DNA of 64,000 bases from assembly GCF_000282095.2 (NCBI RefSeq), contig NZ_AKKC02000004.1, positions 1-64,000 on the forward strand. The letters are read 5' to 3'. The notes below the pieces were generated by a model. The model worked only from the letters and a program-made list of their open reading frames with translations. It made no database searches and was not told where the DNA came from. Below are positions 8,551-19,200 of this stretch, in pieces. The first letter of the stretch is position 1. Each line of letters starts with the position of its first letter. Origin of the DNA: Rhizobium sp. CF080. GTDB lineage: Bacteria > Pseudomonadota > Alphaproteobacteria > Rhizobiales > Rhizobiaceae. Made by a program: the position numbers and the translations under genes.

Positions 8551-9082
8551 CGGCTCTTTTCGTTCCAGTATCATAGAGCGAGAAGACAGCGCTGGATGTG
8601 CCGGCGCTGAGCGACATCCGATCAGCTTCGATGGACACGATGGTCCAGCCCAAGACTCTCTCCCCCTCCCCAAACCAATCCACGGTTTTCTCATCTGTCG
8701 CAATCAGAGCGGAAAACCTGCCGCTGACCGTCCTGGTCCCGCGAAACTTGATGGGCGGTGGCGATGGTGCCTGGCTGGGTGGGGCTTGCACGACGACCGG
8801 CGCGACCGGCTTTGCGACCGGTGCAGGCGGTGGAACGAACTCACGCCGCGTCGGGCTGAAGACTGGACGAACAAGCGTCTCGGGCAAATCCCAATCGGTG
8901 ACTGTCACCGGCTGGTTCTTGTCTTTGGGGGCCAACACCGCGGCGCTGTTCGGCAGTTCAATGGCGAGCGGCGAAATATCCACGCTCATCCCGAAAATCG
9001 CGACATTGAGCGCGCCAAGGCAAAATAAAGCTGAGACCATTAACAACAGGGCTAGCCATCGTCCATCGAATGATCTCAGCAT
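8534..9082 (-). CDS. GspC/GspN-like type II secretion clamp protein
   Basis: 182 residues from ATG 9082, which follows the gspM stop with one base between. There is one N-terminal membrane helix (WLALLLMVSALFCLGALNVAIF), a periplasmic region with 'RPVFSPTRREF', a proline-rich linker (about residues 85-110) and a small C-terminal beta domain (RTVSGRFSALIATDEKTVDW...VLGWTIVSIEADRM) resembling the homology region of GspC or PilP. It would bridge the inner membrane platform and the secretin. No PDZ domain is visible. Assignment to GspC rather than GspN is uncertain. Confidence 0.65.
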   Translation of the reverse strand: MLRSFDGRWLALLLMVSALFCLGALNVAIFGMSVDISPLAIELPNSAAVLAPKDKNQPVTVTDWDLPETLVRPVFSPTRREFVPPPAPVAKPVAPVVVQAPPSQAPSPPPIKFRGTRTVSGRFSALIATDEKTVDWFGEGERVLGWTIVSIEADRMSLSAGTSSAVFSLYDTGTKRADGTAN

Positions 9083-9083
9083 A

Positions 9084-9692
9084 TCATGGCTTTCCCTTCT
9101 CGGGTAAAACCACCGTGGGGCTGACCGCCCCATAGATCGCAATCTGTCCGGCAAGTTGAAGGGGTTCCGATAGCACGCCTTGCATAATCCTGTTGGTTCC
9201 ACGGATCGCTACCTGACGGATGATCAAAGGCGGGTCGGAGGTTTCAAGCTGTCTGACGACCTCGTGAAAAGCTTTCAAACTGCCTTCCATGTCTGCACGC
9301 ACGCCGACATATGCTGCACCATCGAGTTCAATCTGTGTCGTGCCGCTGATCGATGCAATCGTGGCCCCTGATGAGCGTGCGACTGCATTGACCCGCTCCT
9401 GAAGCTTAGCCTGGATAGCAGGAAGGCTCTCGCCCTCGATGAACAAAGTTCCTGCGGCAGGTTCCCAGCTTGGGGTGTTGACATCCGTCAAAGGCTTGCG
9501 CGCAATGATCTCGTTGAGCCGGAAAAGCTCAGCCCGCATATCCGCGATATCGGTAACCCTGGCCGATAGAAAGGACCCCAGATAGACGGCGGTGATGACG
9601 ACAATGATAATGACGAGGCCCAGGATGCCCAGCGCCACGGAGCGCTGCACATAGCGGGGCGCATTCATCAAGGTGATCAGCAGTTCCGTCAT
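9084..9692 (-). CDS. gspM: Type II secretion assembly protein GspM
   Basis: 202 residues. One N-terminal membrane helix (ALGILGLVIIIVVITAVYL) is followed by a coiled-coil stretch (VTDIADMRAELFRLNEII) and a ferredoxin-like periplasmic domain. This layout and its place after gspL fit GspM (the 'b' subtype). ATGA overlap with gspL. A relic of the same 5' end lies at 33070-33327. Confidence 0.75.
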   Translation of the reverse strand: MTELLITLMNAPRYVQRSVALGILGLVIIIVVITAVYLGSFLSARVTDIADMRAELFRLNEIIARKPLTDVNTPSWEPAAGTLFIEGESLPAIQAKLQERVNAVARSSGATIASISGTTQIELDGAAYVGVRADMEGSLKAFHEVVRQLETSDPPLIIRQVAIRGTNRIMQGVLSEPLQLAGQIAIYGAVSPTVVLPEKGKP

Positions 9693-10684
9693 GCAGGTTG
9701 CACCCGCAATCGGATCTCGAAGCGTTCGCCGGACTGACTGGGAATGCGCACAACCGGCGAGGTGAAGTTTGGCGCGGAAAAAAGTTCGGAGGCTTCAAGC
9801 GTAGCGATAAGGGCAGCCGCAGACTCCGCCGCAAAACCGGTGATCGTCAGCATGTCTCCATCGATTGCGATATCCGTCAGCCAGGCGTCATCCGGCAAAA
9901 TCCGGGTCAGTTCCTCCCATACTCGAACGACCGGAACAGACTGCGCTTTGCCTTTCCGAGCCGCCTCGACGGCCGCGATACTCTTCTGTTGCCGATCTAG
10001 GAGTTTTCGCACCTGCAGAGCTTCGGTGCGCTTGGCTTCAACCAGGCTGGCTAGTTCCTCCTGAGCCGAGGAATAAGTGAAAAGGAGGTGTGCGTATGTA
10101 GCACCGCTTGCGACGACAACGATTGCAAATGCAGCCAGCAGACCGTTTCGCCAATGACGCAGGTGATGGAATGCGGGGTGAAGGTTTTCGAGTGCCCGGG
10201 AGGGAAGCCAAATTATCTGGTCACCGTCGCGAACACCCCAACGATCAATCCGTGGTCGCCTTGCGGCAATCTCAGCGAGTTTCGGATCGATCCTCTCCCT
10301 CTTTATAACGTAGAAGGAGGACTGGCCATCGCTTCTCCTGTCCTGCGCAGGAAGCACGTAAATGTCTGTAAGAGCAAAAGGCGTCTTTTCCTGGACAGTG
10401 GCGCGTGCAACCTCCATCGATCGGCTGAATGGAAGACGCATGGTTGCGGCTTGGAACTTGAGGAGCGGGCCGTGGAATATCGCACCTCCGACATCTGGCG
10501 TACTTCCTTGAATACGGTCGCCACCTTCATTTCCAATAGCAGGGTCACCGACCTCGCTCTCGTGATGTGGTGAAGGTATAGTCACACGAGTTCTTCGTGG
10601 CGGCGCCCAAAACACGTTCAGCGGCGGAGTGACCCCATCTCTCCACCAGTCGAATAGATCTCGAACTGCGCTAATTAAAGACAC
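9689..10684 (-). CDS. gspL: Type II secretion assembly protein GspL (PilN-type periplasmic domain)
   Basis: 331 residues from GTG 10684. The N-terminal cytoplasmic part is shorter and more divergent than in classical GspL. A membrane helix (LLAAFAIVVVASGATYAHLLF, about 185-205) is followed by a long coiled coil and a PilN-like ferredoxin fold (WEELTRILPDDAWLTDIAIDGDMLTITGFA). GspL recruits GspE to the membrane. It is the first gene of the nine-gene gsp operon, so the promoter should lie in 10685-11215. Part of its 3' end is duplicated at 33070-33327. Confidence 0.75.
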   Translation of the reverse strand: MSLISAVRDLFDWWRDGVTPPLNVFWAPPRRTRVTIPSPHHESEVGDPAIGNEGGDRIQGSTPDVGGAIFHGPLLKFQAATMRLPFSRSMEVARATVQEKTPFALTDIYVLPAQDRRSDGQSSFYVIKRERIDPKLAEIAARRPRIDRWGVRDGDQIIWLPSRALENLHPAFHHLRHWRNGLLAAFAIVVVASGATYAHLLFTYSSAQEELASLVEAKRTEALQVRKLLDRQQKSIAAVEAARKGKAQSVPVVRVWEELTRILPDDAWLTDIAIDGDMLTITGFAAESAAALIATLEASELFSAPNFTSPVVRIPSQSGERFEIRLRVQPA

Positions 10685-11215
10685 TATGGATCCCAGTCGT
10701 TGTCGACTTCGAGAATAGCGCGCTTTGGGCTAGGATACTTGTGGTCCGATTGCTATCCACAGGGTTTCCACGCATTCACACCGGAATTGAGGGCGATGGC
10801 CTTCATCAGGCAACGGTTACGCCCCGGCTCGCAAGGCCAAGAGAACCATTTCTGCAGGAGGCAAAAAGTTATCGCTCCGTGCCAGAACGCACTTCCGAGC
10901 TTCTGCCGAACCTCAACTTGATGCTCGATGAGACTTAATGATGCGGCGCAGCTCATTGTAGCTCCCAAACCCTCGCTAATGGTCCATTCTTCGCAGCCAG
11001 GAGGGACCAGCCTGGCTTCACGCCAGGGACTAGAACAGTGAGCTTCTCTATCGGATAAAAACGCTTGCCTTAGGCATTGTAACGTCAACACTTCCCATGT
11101 GACTTAGGCGGCCAACGACATCGCTGAGCTGCGCGCACTACTCAGCTTTTTGATCCATCGTAGCAAGGATGTCAGTCTGGACTGAAATCTTTCCCATCCC
11201 GTGAGAGATGAAGAA
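10685..11215. other. Non-coding stretch upstream of the gspL operon
   Basis: I see no convincing gene here; the short frames have poor composition and no family motifs. It must contain the promoter of the gspL-to-gspJ operon (reading left) and the end of the immunity transcript from 11216. No clear sigma-70 boxes, terminator hairpin or repeat was recognised. Confidence 0.5.
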
Positions 11216-11506
11216 CTACTTTATGAAAGTAGCGCCGATGACCTTCCCGCTATGAACATTTATATTTATCTTGTAACCGCTGAAAGTGTAGGCAAACAGA
11301 TCTTCTCCGATCGCGTTTACGTCGACAAAATAATCTGGGTTTCCAGGAGGGGAAGCTTTCCAGACTAAACGAGAACCCCTCGAAGCCACTAAGTTGGCAA
11401 ACACTGCCGACTTACTTTCATCAGGATCCAGTAGAGATATTGTAATATCTTTATTTTCTAAATAAAGTATTTTCGAAGTTCTCATTTCGTGCCAGGGTTT
11501 TTCCAT
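11216..11506 (-). CDS. Candidate immunity protein for the tip toxin at 11510-12445
   Basis: 96 residues, no signal peptide, noticeably more A+T-rich than its neighbours, as immunity genes of polymorphic toxins often are. ATG at 11506 has GGTGAG six bases upstream and lies three bases after the toxin stop, so the two are cotranslated. No family recognised; it appears as a small alpha/beta protein ending in short beta strands (DLFAYTFSGYKININVHSGKVIGATFIK). Role inferred from position only. Confidence 0.6.
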   Translation of the reverse strand: MEKPWHEMRTSKILYLENKDITISLLDPDESKSAVFANLVASRGSRLVWKASPPGNPDYFVDVNAIGEDLFAYTFSGYKININVHSGKVIGATFIK

Positions 11507-11509
11507 TTC

Positions 11510-12445
11510 TCACCTTAAAGGAGTACCAGGCCCCCAGCTTGAATTGGGAAGCCTCTCAAGAAGTTGAATTTGAATTCCGCCTCCCCGAGCACCGAACGCC
11601 GGCGCTGCAACACCGTATTGGATTTGAGTCCCTGCTGGTACATGAACTGTGGATATAAATGAGGCGCTGTTTTGCGGGGGCAAAGAGAGCAAACCACGAG
11701 CGGCTTCTGAGGATCGGGGTGCGACTGGGGAAAGCCACGCTCCTTGTAATTTTGCCTCTCCTCCCCAAACACGATAAGCGTTGAGTCCTCCGTTGGGAAC
11801 CCTTCCCGAGGAGATAAGCCCGTTCCATGCTGCCTGAGTGCCAGGTGCCGGCCCTCCAATTAAAGTAGCCTTGGACGCAGTGGCAGCAATAGGCGCTATG
11901 GTCGCCGCGACAGAAGCCGCATTCAGGACATCTTTTCCTGTGCTCATGCCGCTTTTTTGGGACCCATTCTGTGGTGTGTACAACCCAGGCTGTACTGTTC
12001 CCCCGGTGACCGTTGAAACTAAACTTGCGCCAGTGTTGTAAATGCCCATACCAACGCCTGTCGCCCAGCCGCTGAAACTGAATTTTTCTTCTGGTGATAG
12101 GTCGTCGGAATGGATGTAGGTCTCCTCGCGAGCCGCCATGCCATACGTGGCGCCCTCAGCGCGTGAGTCTGAGCTGGCAGTTTCACCATTAGTTAGCTCC
12201 GTTCCGCTCCAAGGGTCGTATTGGGTTTCCCCACCGTCGGCGTGCCCGTTCGGATCTGACCTATTGATTGGGTCGTTGTGAGAATAGGCGTATCGGTTTG
12301 TACCGACACCGTCCATGGTTGGATCCCAGTCGTCGGGAGATATGAAGCGTGCGTTGGCAGTCGAGGCGAACGAGACGGATACCATGCTGCAGATGAGAAG
12401 CATGGTGAGGAGGCGGGCAAGGAAGGGCCGAACGAGAGAGCGCAT
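11510..12445 (-). CDS. Separate Rhs tip toxin with own signal peptide (unclassified toxin domain)
   Basis: 311 residues. Residues 1-32 are a Sec signal ([20 protein letters not shown]...ASTANA). The predicted mature N-terminus is [22 protein letters not shown] followed by [12 protein letters not shown], the terminal strand and closing motif of an Rhs core. A linker ([13 protein letters not shown]...[10 protein letters not shown]) is shared with the truncated tip at 1896-2527. The toxin domain from about residue 215 ([28 protein letters not shown]...[14 protein letters not shown]) is not recognised with certainty; the YRVWGG and GGGIQ elements hint at a NAD-using or ADP-ribosyltransferase-like fold. 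ATG 12445 is chosen by homology to the two other tips. It is preceded by the orphan shell 3' end and followed by its immunity gene. Confidence 0.8.
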   Translation of the reverse strand: MRSLVRPFLARLLTMLLICSMVSVSFASTANARFISPDDWDPTMDGVGTNRYAYSHNDPINRSDPNGHADGGETQYDPWSGTELTNGETASSDSRAEGATYGMAAREETYIHSDDLSPEEKFSFSGWATGVGMGIYNTGASLVSTVTGGTVQPGLYTPQNGSQKSGMSTGKDVLNAASVAATIAPIAATASKATLIGGPAPGTQAAWNGLISSGRVPNGGLNAYRVWGGEAKLQGAWLSPVAPRSSEAARGLLSLPPQNSASFISTVHVPAGTQIQYGVAAPAFGARGGGIQIQLLERLPNSSWGPGTPLR

Positions 12446-12499
12446 CAAGGGTTTTCCGGGTGCGAGAGTTGATCGGTGTCGAAGGGTAGCTTGGGTCGT

Positions 12500-12527
12500 G
12501 GCGAGCGGCCTTGTCCGGCCGCCCGCC
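12500..12527 (-). promoter_or_regulatory. Conserved hairpin between shell 3' end and tip gene (copy 1)
   Basis: On the minus-strand RNA, arms GGCGGGCGGCC and GGCCGCUCGCC pair over 11 positions with one G-U and a 6-base loop. The same hairpin occurs at 16255-16281 and 34746-34772 with pairing kept despite base changes. No U-run follows, so it is not a standard intrinsic terminator. About 55 bases separate it from the tip ATG. Confidence 0.6.
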
Positions 12528-12539
12528 TGGGCGCTCTGT

Positions 12540-14210
12540 CTATCGGCCGAATGCCGTTGAGGCCGTGCCGTTGGCGGATGTGGGAGATCCGGGTTTGGCC
12601 ACAGCAGCCGGCAGGCGCCGAAGGACGGTGTCCACCTGTCGCTCACCGTCAGTTTCGACCGCCTGTCCCTGCTCATCTTTTTCGATGAAGCGTCCGAAGG
12701 CGGGGTCGTAATATCTTGCGTTGAGATACATCAGCCCGGTTTCGACGTCGAAGCGTTCGCCGATATAGCCCTTCTTCGTCTGCATCGCCGGATTGGTGGT
12801 CTCCCCGTAGGCGGCATAGCCGGTCTGTTCGGTTATATTACCGGCAACGTCGGTCACCAGCCGCACCGACGACAGGTGGTCGCGGTGAAGGAAATATTTG
12901 CTGGTCACGCCGGCGGCCGTGGCGACGACCTTGATGTCGGGATGCGGATAGTAGGTATAGACCTCCGCCCCGGGCGTCGTCCGGTCGATCTCGATATCGG
13001 CGCCGGCATAAAGCGTCTTGCCAAACGCCCAGTTCTTCATCACCCGCGATCCGTCCGGACCATAGGAGAAGGTGACCGCCGATCCCCCTTGCGTGACGCT
13101 GGCAAGCTGGTTCGACCGATCCCACACCAGACTGCGGGTGCCGTCCGAGACCATGTTGCCGTTGGCGTCGTAACCGATCGACTTCGTTCCGATCTGGGTT
13201 GCCGCATGCGGACGCACCGCTGCGCCGGCCGGATAGGTATAGGCCCCCATCCGGGTGCGTGAGGTCAGGTTGCCGTTGAGGCTGTAGCTATAGGTCTCGT
13301 CGAGCGCGTTGTTGCCGAGATTGTCGGCGCTCGCCAGGCGATTGAAGCCATCGGTGGTGTAGGTATAGGTCCAGCTGTCGGATGGCGTCAGGCCGGTGAT
13401 GGCGGTGATCTGGCCGATCGCATTGCGGCTGTACTGATTGTCCATCAGCACCGTGGTGCCCTTCTTCGTGGTAACCCGGGTCAGCCACCGCCGGGTCGGC
13501 GAATAGGAAAACTCCGTCGTCACCCCGTTCGCATAGCTGATCGACTTCGTCTGACCGTCAGCTTCGTAGAATGTCGACGTGATGTAGTCGGGGATGGAAT
13601 AGAGGCGGTCGGACGTGTTGTAGGTCCAATAGGGTTCGGTCATGCCGATCTGGGCATTACCCGTTACATAGCTGATCCAGGCCGTTTTGTCCTGGCGGCC
13701 AGTGCCCGAAATGGTGTCATGCCGAACGCCGTCAATGATCGAAGTTGATCCCAATGAGGTGCCCCAACCCTCGTAGCGGCGACTGTAGTAGGATGTAGAG
13801 TGAGCGTTCTCAATTCGAGTCAAGAAGCCGACGTGGTGAGCGGGATAGGCCGGCACTTCGTCGTAGTAGTTTCTCGTCTCGAGAGTCGATGTGGCTTCAC
13901 CGGGAACCCAAACTCTCTTGGTCAGGAGCCGCCCCATCTGGTCGTAGTCCAGGTTCGTCTGAACGCCCAGCGCATCCCGCTGGACCGAAAGCCGATTGGC
14001 TCCGTCATACATATAGGTCCAGGTTCCCAGATCTGGATCGCTTGCCGACACCCGATTGCCGGCAACATCGTAGGTATAGGTCCAAACGGCGACCTCCCCA
14101 TCGATAATACGCAACAGTCGACCCAAGGCGTCATAGGTGCGAGCATCGACATAACGCCAATTCCCATCAGCAACCTTTTCCCAGGCGATCTGATGTCCAT
14201 AGGTGCTGAA
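12540..14210 (-). pseudogene. Orphan 3' end of an Rhs shell gene
   Basis: The open frame reads as about 550 residues of YD repeats ([43 protein letters not shown]) ending with the shell core '[18 protein letters not shown]' and the conserved tail [20 protein letters not shown]. It has no start, signal peptide, SpvB or VCBS part: at 14211 the frame is replaced by a transglutaminase-like fragment in another frame. The nearest in-frame start is a TTG at 14126. Its middle resembles the shell at 26648-32668, while its 3' end matches the shells at 16292 and 34785. With the following tip and immunity genes it forms an orphan cassette. Confidence 0.85.
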
Positions 14211-14575
14211 TTGGCGGGATTTTCGCCTAGGGGGTCACCAAGATCGTAGGTGAATGGCCGATGCTCATTCCATTCACCGCTCTCGTAAAGATACCGCCGC
14301 AGCGCATTGAGCCTCTCGGAGCTTCCGGCATTCTCCCCAGCCATGCGTAAAGCATTCCCCGTCATCCGAGCGATGGTTGCCCGCGAGAAAGCAGGATCTG
14401 TAGCAGGCTCCACCAGCTGATCAACGGAAAGCTTCACATCCAAAAGATCCGGCTGATCACTAAAAAGATTTTCGACTTGACTCCTCTCGGGGGCATCCGT
14501 CTCGTGTAGCGCCCCTGGATGCGCCGGTACCACAGAAAGCCACAGCAGGAGGATTAGGAATGAGAGCGATCGCAT
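14211..14575 (-). pseudogene. Transglutaminase-like exported protein, 5' fragment
   Basis: About 120 codons (MRSLSFLILLLWLSVVPAHP signal peptide, then DQPDLLDVKLSVDQLVEP and LNALRRYLYESGEWN...FTYDLGDPLGENPAN) are homologous to residues 1-130 of the protein at 618-1565. The similarity stops at PAN (14211), where sequence of a shell gene begins out of frame. The catalytic Cys and His lie beyond the break, so the product is not functional as an enzyme. Confidence 0.8.
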
Positions 14576-14793
14576 CACGACTGTCCCTAATTAAGGCTAA
14601 CAACTACAAGCGCCGACATCGTGGTCACCTTTGTGTTCCAAGTCCCGAGATGCCAAGGAGTCACTGCTGCGATCGAGCTGCCCAGGAGCTCCACGTGAGT
14701 GAAATCAACATATATCGACGAGCTATGACGGAGATGGCAAGTGAACCGGCCGTAATGTGTGGAATGGGCAGGTGAACTCTGCCCGAGATGAAG

Positions 14794-15393
14794 CTAATGT
14801 ATTTGCGATTTTGGGCTGACGATTACATCCTTGCAGTGAAAGGCATTCTTGGCGGCCTTGACCAGCAGGCTCGTATCTTCATCCCACTCATCAAACTCCA
14901 AGCCGTGAGGGTCTTTCAGTGAGGATCGCAAATCCAGTATATCAGCTAGTGCGTCTCGAGCTGACAGGCGGTGCCGATCATCTAAGTCACAGAGGATCTT
15001 TACCAAGTAACATCCTAACTCATTATCTTTGTAGTCTTGGAAATATTCTTTCATCAAATGTATAGCTGTCATTCGACGCATTCCACTTTCGTCTGGCGGC
15101 TGAATGACCAACTGCCGAAGCACTGACCGGTATTGTTCAATTAAGCCCATATATCTGCAGAGTGCTTTCAAAGCGACCTCAGCATAGAGGTTATTTTCAT
15201 CACCAAAAATAAAAGACTCTACCAGTTTTCCATCGCGCTTGTTGCCAAGAAGGCCAACGACGTAAATGGCTGTATAAATATCTCCCGATCGGGTGCGTAG
15301 GATATTCCTGGCGAATTCAATCTCGTCAGGGGTGACTGCTCCTGGTGCAACGCCCTTGGCTCGGTCGCTAATGCTGCGGATATCATAAATCAT
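14794..15393 (-). CDS. Candidate immunity protein for the type-28 tip toxin
   Basis: 199 residues, no signal peptide, rich in helices. Repeated units such as '[29 protein letters not shown]' and '[14 protein letters not shown]' look like HEAT/armadillo-type repeats, a fold seen in many immunity proteins. ATGA overlap with the toxin gene at 15390-15393 indicates translational coupling. Function is inferred from position. Confidence 0.65.
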   Translation of the reverse strand: MIYDIRSISDRAKGVAPGAVTPDEIEFARNILRTRSGDIYTAIYVVGLLGNKRDGKLVESFIFGDENNLYAEVALKALCRYMGLIEQYRSVLRQLVIQPPDESGMRRMTAIHLMKEYFQDYKDNELGCYLVKILCDLDDRHRLSARDALADILDLRSSLKDPHGLEFDEWDEDTSLLVKAAKNAFHCKDVIVSPKSQIH

Positions 15394-16202
15394 GGATATT
15401 CTTTATCAGATTTCGACGACGACTCCGAGGATGATTTGTCATCGCCGCGGGTTGAACTTTTATCATGCGTTGTTTGAGTATTTTCCCCTTTCAGAGCTTT
15501 CGTCGCCTCGTCTATAGATTTGCTAGCTTTGCTCAAAGCCTGTTCTAGCGTCTCACGAGCAGCAGGGTTTAAGCTAGGACTGCCCAAAGCCGTCTGAATA
15601 TTTTTAGCGGCGTCAATCTGTCCCGCTCTTGCCTCTCTTACTTCAGTGATGTGATCGTAAGGAGTACCATTCGGTTTCGTAGCAACCACGTTTCCTTCAA
15701 GCTCGGCTCGCACCGCATCATAGTGCTTTTCGTTAAGGGTGTTAGCTATTCTATTCTCGATCCCTTGGATCACGTCCTGCTGCGTTTTGGTGAGGGCGTC
15801 AGCTGGGTTTGATAAAGCTGCGCCCAATAGGCCAAGACCTAAAATACCTCCGCCGATTAAGGAAGCCCCTAGAGGATCAACCTCAGGGATCATGCGGTCA
15901 GGAACGCCCGGATAACGGTCAAAACCTTCGATGTCTCCATCGCCATCGGGATCGAGAGGATCGAGACGCGGTCCGCCGTTGTGACCGATACCTTGATGGC
16001 CGTTAGGATCGCTTTTGTTGATTGGATCGTTCTGGGCATAGGCGTATCGGTTGGTACCAACTCCTTCTTTGGTCGGATCCCAGTCATCGGGAGAGATGAA
16101 GCGTGAGTTGGCGGTGGAGGCGAACGGGGCACTCAACATGCTGCAAGTGAGGACGAGTCTTAGAGTGCGGGCAAGGAACGGCCGGACGAGAGAGCGCATC
16201 AT
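15390..16202 (-). CDS. Separate Rhs tip toxin, polymorphic toxin type 28 (Ntox28-like)
   Basis: 270 residues. The signal peptide [20 protein letters not shown]...ASTANS leaves a mature start [22 protein letters not shown] and [12 protein letters not shown], the closing segment of an Rhs core. Next come a [19 protein letters not shown] acidic stretch, a hydrophobic segment ([20 protein letters not shown], about 105-125) and a C-terminal domain beginning [16 protein letters not shown] and containing [16 protein letters not shown]. That is the signature I know from the 'polymorphic toxin type 28' family, proposed to be a nuclease. The tail after about residue 240 is Ser/Lys/Asp-rich and probably disordered. 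ATG doublet at 16202/16199; the second matches the other tips. It lies 89 bases after the complete shell at 16292-22501 and overlaps its immunity gene. Confidence 0.82.
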   Translation of the reverse strand: MMRSLVRPFLARTLRLVLTCSMLSAPFASTANSRFISPDDWDPTKEGVGTNRYAYAQNDPINKSDPNGHQGIGHNGGPRLDPLDPDGDGDIEGFDRYPGVPDRMIPEVDPLGASLIGGGILGLGLLGAALSNPADALTKTQQDVIQGIENRIANTLNEKHYDAVRAELEGNVVATKPNGTPYDHITEVREARAGQIDAAKNIQTALGSPSLNPAARETLEQALSKASKSIDEATKALKGENTQTTHDKSSTRGDDKSSSESSSKSDKEYP

Positions 16203-16254
16203 GGGTTTCCGGGTGCGAGAGTTGCTGGAATAGCGCGAGGGTGGCTTGGTGAGT

Positions 16255-16281
16255 GGCGAGCGGCCTCGTCTGGCCGCCCGC
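16255..16281 (-). promoter_or_regulatory. Conserved hairpin between shell 3' end and tip gene (copy 2)
   Basis: Arms GCGGGCGGCC and GGCCGCUCGC on the minus-strand RNA pair over 10 positions with a 6-base loop. It is the same element as at 12500-12527 and 34746-34772, here starting only about ten bases after the shell stop codon. Confidence 0.6.
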
Positions 16282-16291
16282 TTGGCTGTAA

Positions 16292-19200
16292 CTATCGGTC
16301 GGATGCCAGGGATGCAGTCGTGCCGTTGGCGGATGCGGAGGATCCAGGTTTGGCCACGGCAGCCGGCAGGCGCCGAAGCATCGTATTCACCTGTCGCTCA
16401 CCGTCTTCCCCTATGTCTGCCTGATCATCCTTTTCGATGAAGCGTCCGAAGGCTGGATCGTAATATCTGGCGTTGAGATACATCAGCCCGGTTTCGACGT
16501 CGAAGCGTTCGCCGATATAGCCCTTCTTCGTCTGCATCGCCGGATTGGTGGTCTCCCCATAGGCGGCATAGCTGGTCTGTTCGGCAACATTGCCGGCAGC
16601 GTCGGTGACCAGCCGCACCGACGACAGGTGGTCGCGGTGAAGGAAATATTTGCTGGTCACGCCGGCGGCCGTGGCGACCACCTTGATGTCGGGATGCGGA
16701 TAGTAGGTATAGACCTCCGCCCCAGGCGTGGTGCGGTCGATCTCGATATCGGCTCCGGCATAAAGCGTCTTGCCAAACGCCCAGTTCTTCATCACCCGCG
16801 ATCCGTCCGCACCGTAGGAGAAGGTCACCGCCGATCCCCCTTGCGTGACGCTGGCAAGCTGGTTCGACCGGTCCCACACCAGCGTGCGGGTGCCGTCCGA
16901 GACCATGTTGCCGTTGGCGTCGTAACCGATCGTCTTCGTCCCGATTTTGGTCGCCGCATGCGGGCGCACCGCCGTGCCTACCGGATAGGTATAGGTGCCG
17001 GCGATCCGGGTGCGCGACAGGAGATTGCCGCTCGCCGAATAGCTATAGGTCTCGTCGAGTGCATTGTTGCCGGCATTGTCGGCCGAGGTCAGACGGTCGA
17101 GGTCGTCATAGGCATAGGTCCAGTTGTCGGCAGGCGTGAGACCAGTGATCGTCTTGATCCGCCCCAGCTTGTCGCGCGTGTACTGATTGTCCATCAGCAC
17201 GGTGGTGCCCTTGGCTGTCGTCACCCGCGTCAGCCACCGGCGGGTCGGCGAATAGGCAAACGCCGTCGTCACCCCGTTGACATAGGCGATCGACTTCGTC
17301 TGGCCGTCCGCCTCGTAAGTGGCGGCACTGATATAACCGGGCACCGTCAGCAGCTTGTTGGCGGTATTGTAGGTCCACGGCGCCGCCGACGTGCCGACTG
17401 GGATCGAAGCTGGCACCGCAGCCGGTGTATAGGCGATCGACAGGGTCTGCTCGGACTTGCCCCTGGTCTCCGCCGTCGTATGGGTGATCCCATCGATCAC
17501 TGTCCTGGTGGTCAATACTGTCGTCGAACCGCTCAGGCTGCGGCTAAAACTCTGGGTCGCCGCTGCGTTCACCGACTTCGTCAAAAGCCCGACATTGTGG
17601 AAGGGGGCCGATCCGACGCCCGCATCCGCCGTGTCATAAGTATTGGTGGCCGTCACCGTGGCGGTCGTCTCGCCAACCGCCTTGACCTGCTTGGTGAGAA
17701 GCCGGCCCATTTGGTCGTAGGAAAGCGTCGTCACCGCCCCACGCCCATCCGTCTGGCTGACCAGCCGGTTGGCGTTGTCGTACGTATAGGTCCAGGTGCC
17801 GAGATCCGGATCGCTGGCCGTCAACCGGTTGCCCAAAAGGTCGTAGGTATAGGTCCACACAGCACCGTCATTGTCGCGCGCACCCTTAAGCCGCCCCACC
17901 GCGTCATAGCTGCGGTACTCATTGACCCAGGCCCCGGAGAGCTGGCCGGAGGAGGTCAGGATCACATTGTTGTCCTTGTCCGTGAACGAGCGATGTTGCC
18001 TACCGCTACCGCTGCCGCTGTCTCCACCAGCACCGCCTTCACCGCCGGTGCCACCCCCCGTGGAAACCGGGGCGCTCCGCCGGGCAATACCGGAGTGGTA
18101 GCCTGTTAGAAGAACTTCGTCAGTGTAAGGGACTTCGTTCGCGGCAGTGGGATCGCGGAAGTAGGTATAGCCGTCAGTGTGGGTATAGCCGGTTGCCGTT
18201 CCCGCCGCATTGTACTGAGCTGCCGTGATAGTGATGGTGCCCGCTGCCGCTCCGCTACTAGCGACCCAACGGAAAGCGTAGGAAAAAGCACCAGAGCCGA
18301 CCTGCCAGCGGTGAAAGCCGCGTGCCATTGCCAGATACATCCAGCTATCGTCCGCGTTGATGTAGTAGCCGGAAGCCGGATCACGAACGCCGGGGGTCGT
18401 ACCGTTGCCACCCGTCTCACCCGTGCCACCCGTTCCGTTGCCGCCCGTGCCGGCATTCCCCTCCTCGTCCGTGATACGGACTTCCATCACCGGCAGATTG
18501 CTCGAACCCGTGAAGGTAGTCGTCTGGACCAGGTAGAGGTAAGTCCGCTGCGAGGCGTCCGGGTTGACGGTCTTCACCACCCGGTCCTGCCAGTCGTAGC
18601 TGTTGACCGTCCATTGCGCCGTCTCGTTGGAGAAGTAGGCAAAGCTGGTCTTGGCCGCATTGCCGCGAGGATCGTAGACCGTGTCAGTGACCCGGGTGGG
18701 GCCCAACGTCGTATCGCCCAGGCTCTGCACCCGCCAGGGCCGGCCAAGCCCGTCATAATAGGTCTGGGTATAAACATCTCCCGTGCCACTCGACCAGGGC
18801 TCGAACACCGCAACCGACTGCTGGGCCGGATTGCCTTCGTTCGCATACCGCGTCTTCACATATTTGCCGCTGCCTGAATGCGTATAGTCATAGGGCCGGC
18901 AGAACGGGTCATAGGTGAAGGTCTCGGTCACCCCGTTCCAGTCCACCTTGGTCGCCGGCTTGCCGCACACCACATCGTTGGTGAAGGTCGATACGAACCG
19001 CGTATCCGCCGGCTGTCCGCCGGTGGCAAAATACTTCGGTGCCCGCTCCGTCACCAGATAGAGGTGATAGGTCGCGTCATAGTCCCATTCCGTGCGACTG
19101 CCTGCTCCGTCCACTTGCGACAATCGGTTGCCGTAAGCGTCGTAGGTGAAGAGTTCCTCATAATAGGTGGTAGTTGGTGTTGTGGTCTTAAAAGAACGCC

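Noticed and set aside
10753..11091. 112-codon minus-strand frame in the gap upstream of gspL
   Set aside because: Cys/Trp-rich, no motif, no homologue recognised and no ribosome-binding site.
12500..12527. Reading the shell-tip hairpin as an intrinsic terminator
   Set aside because: No U run follows the stem in any of the three copies.
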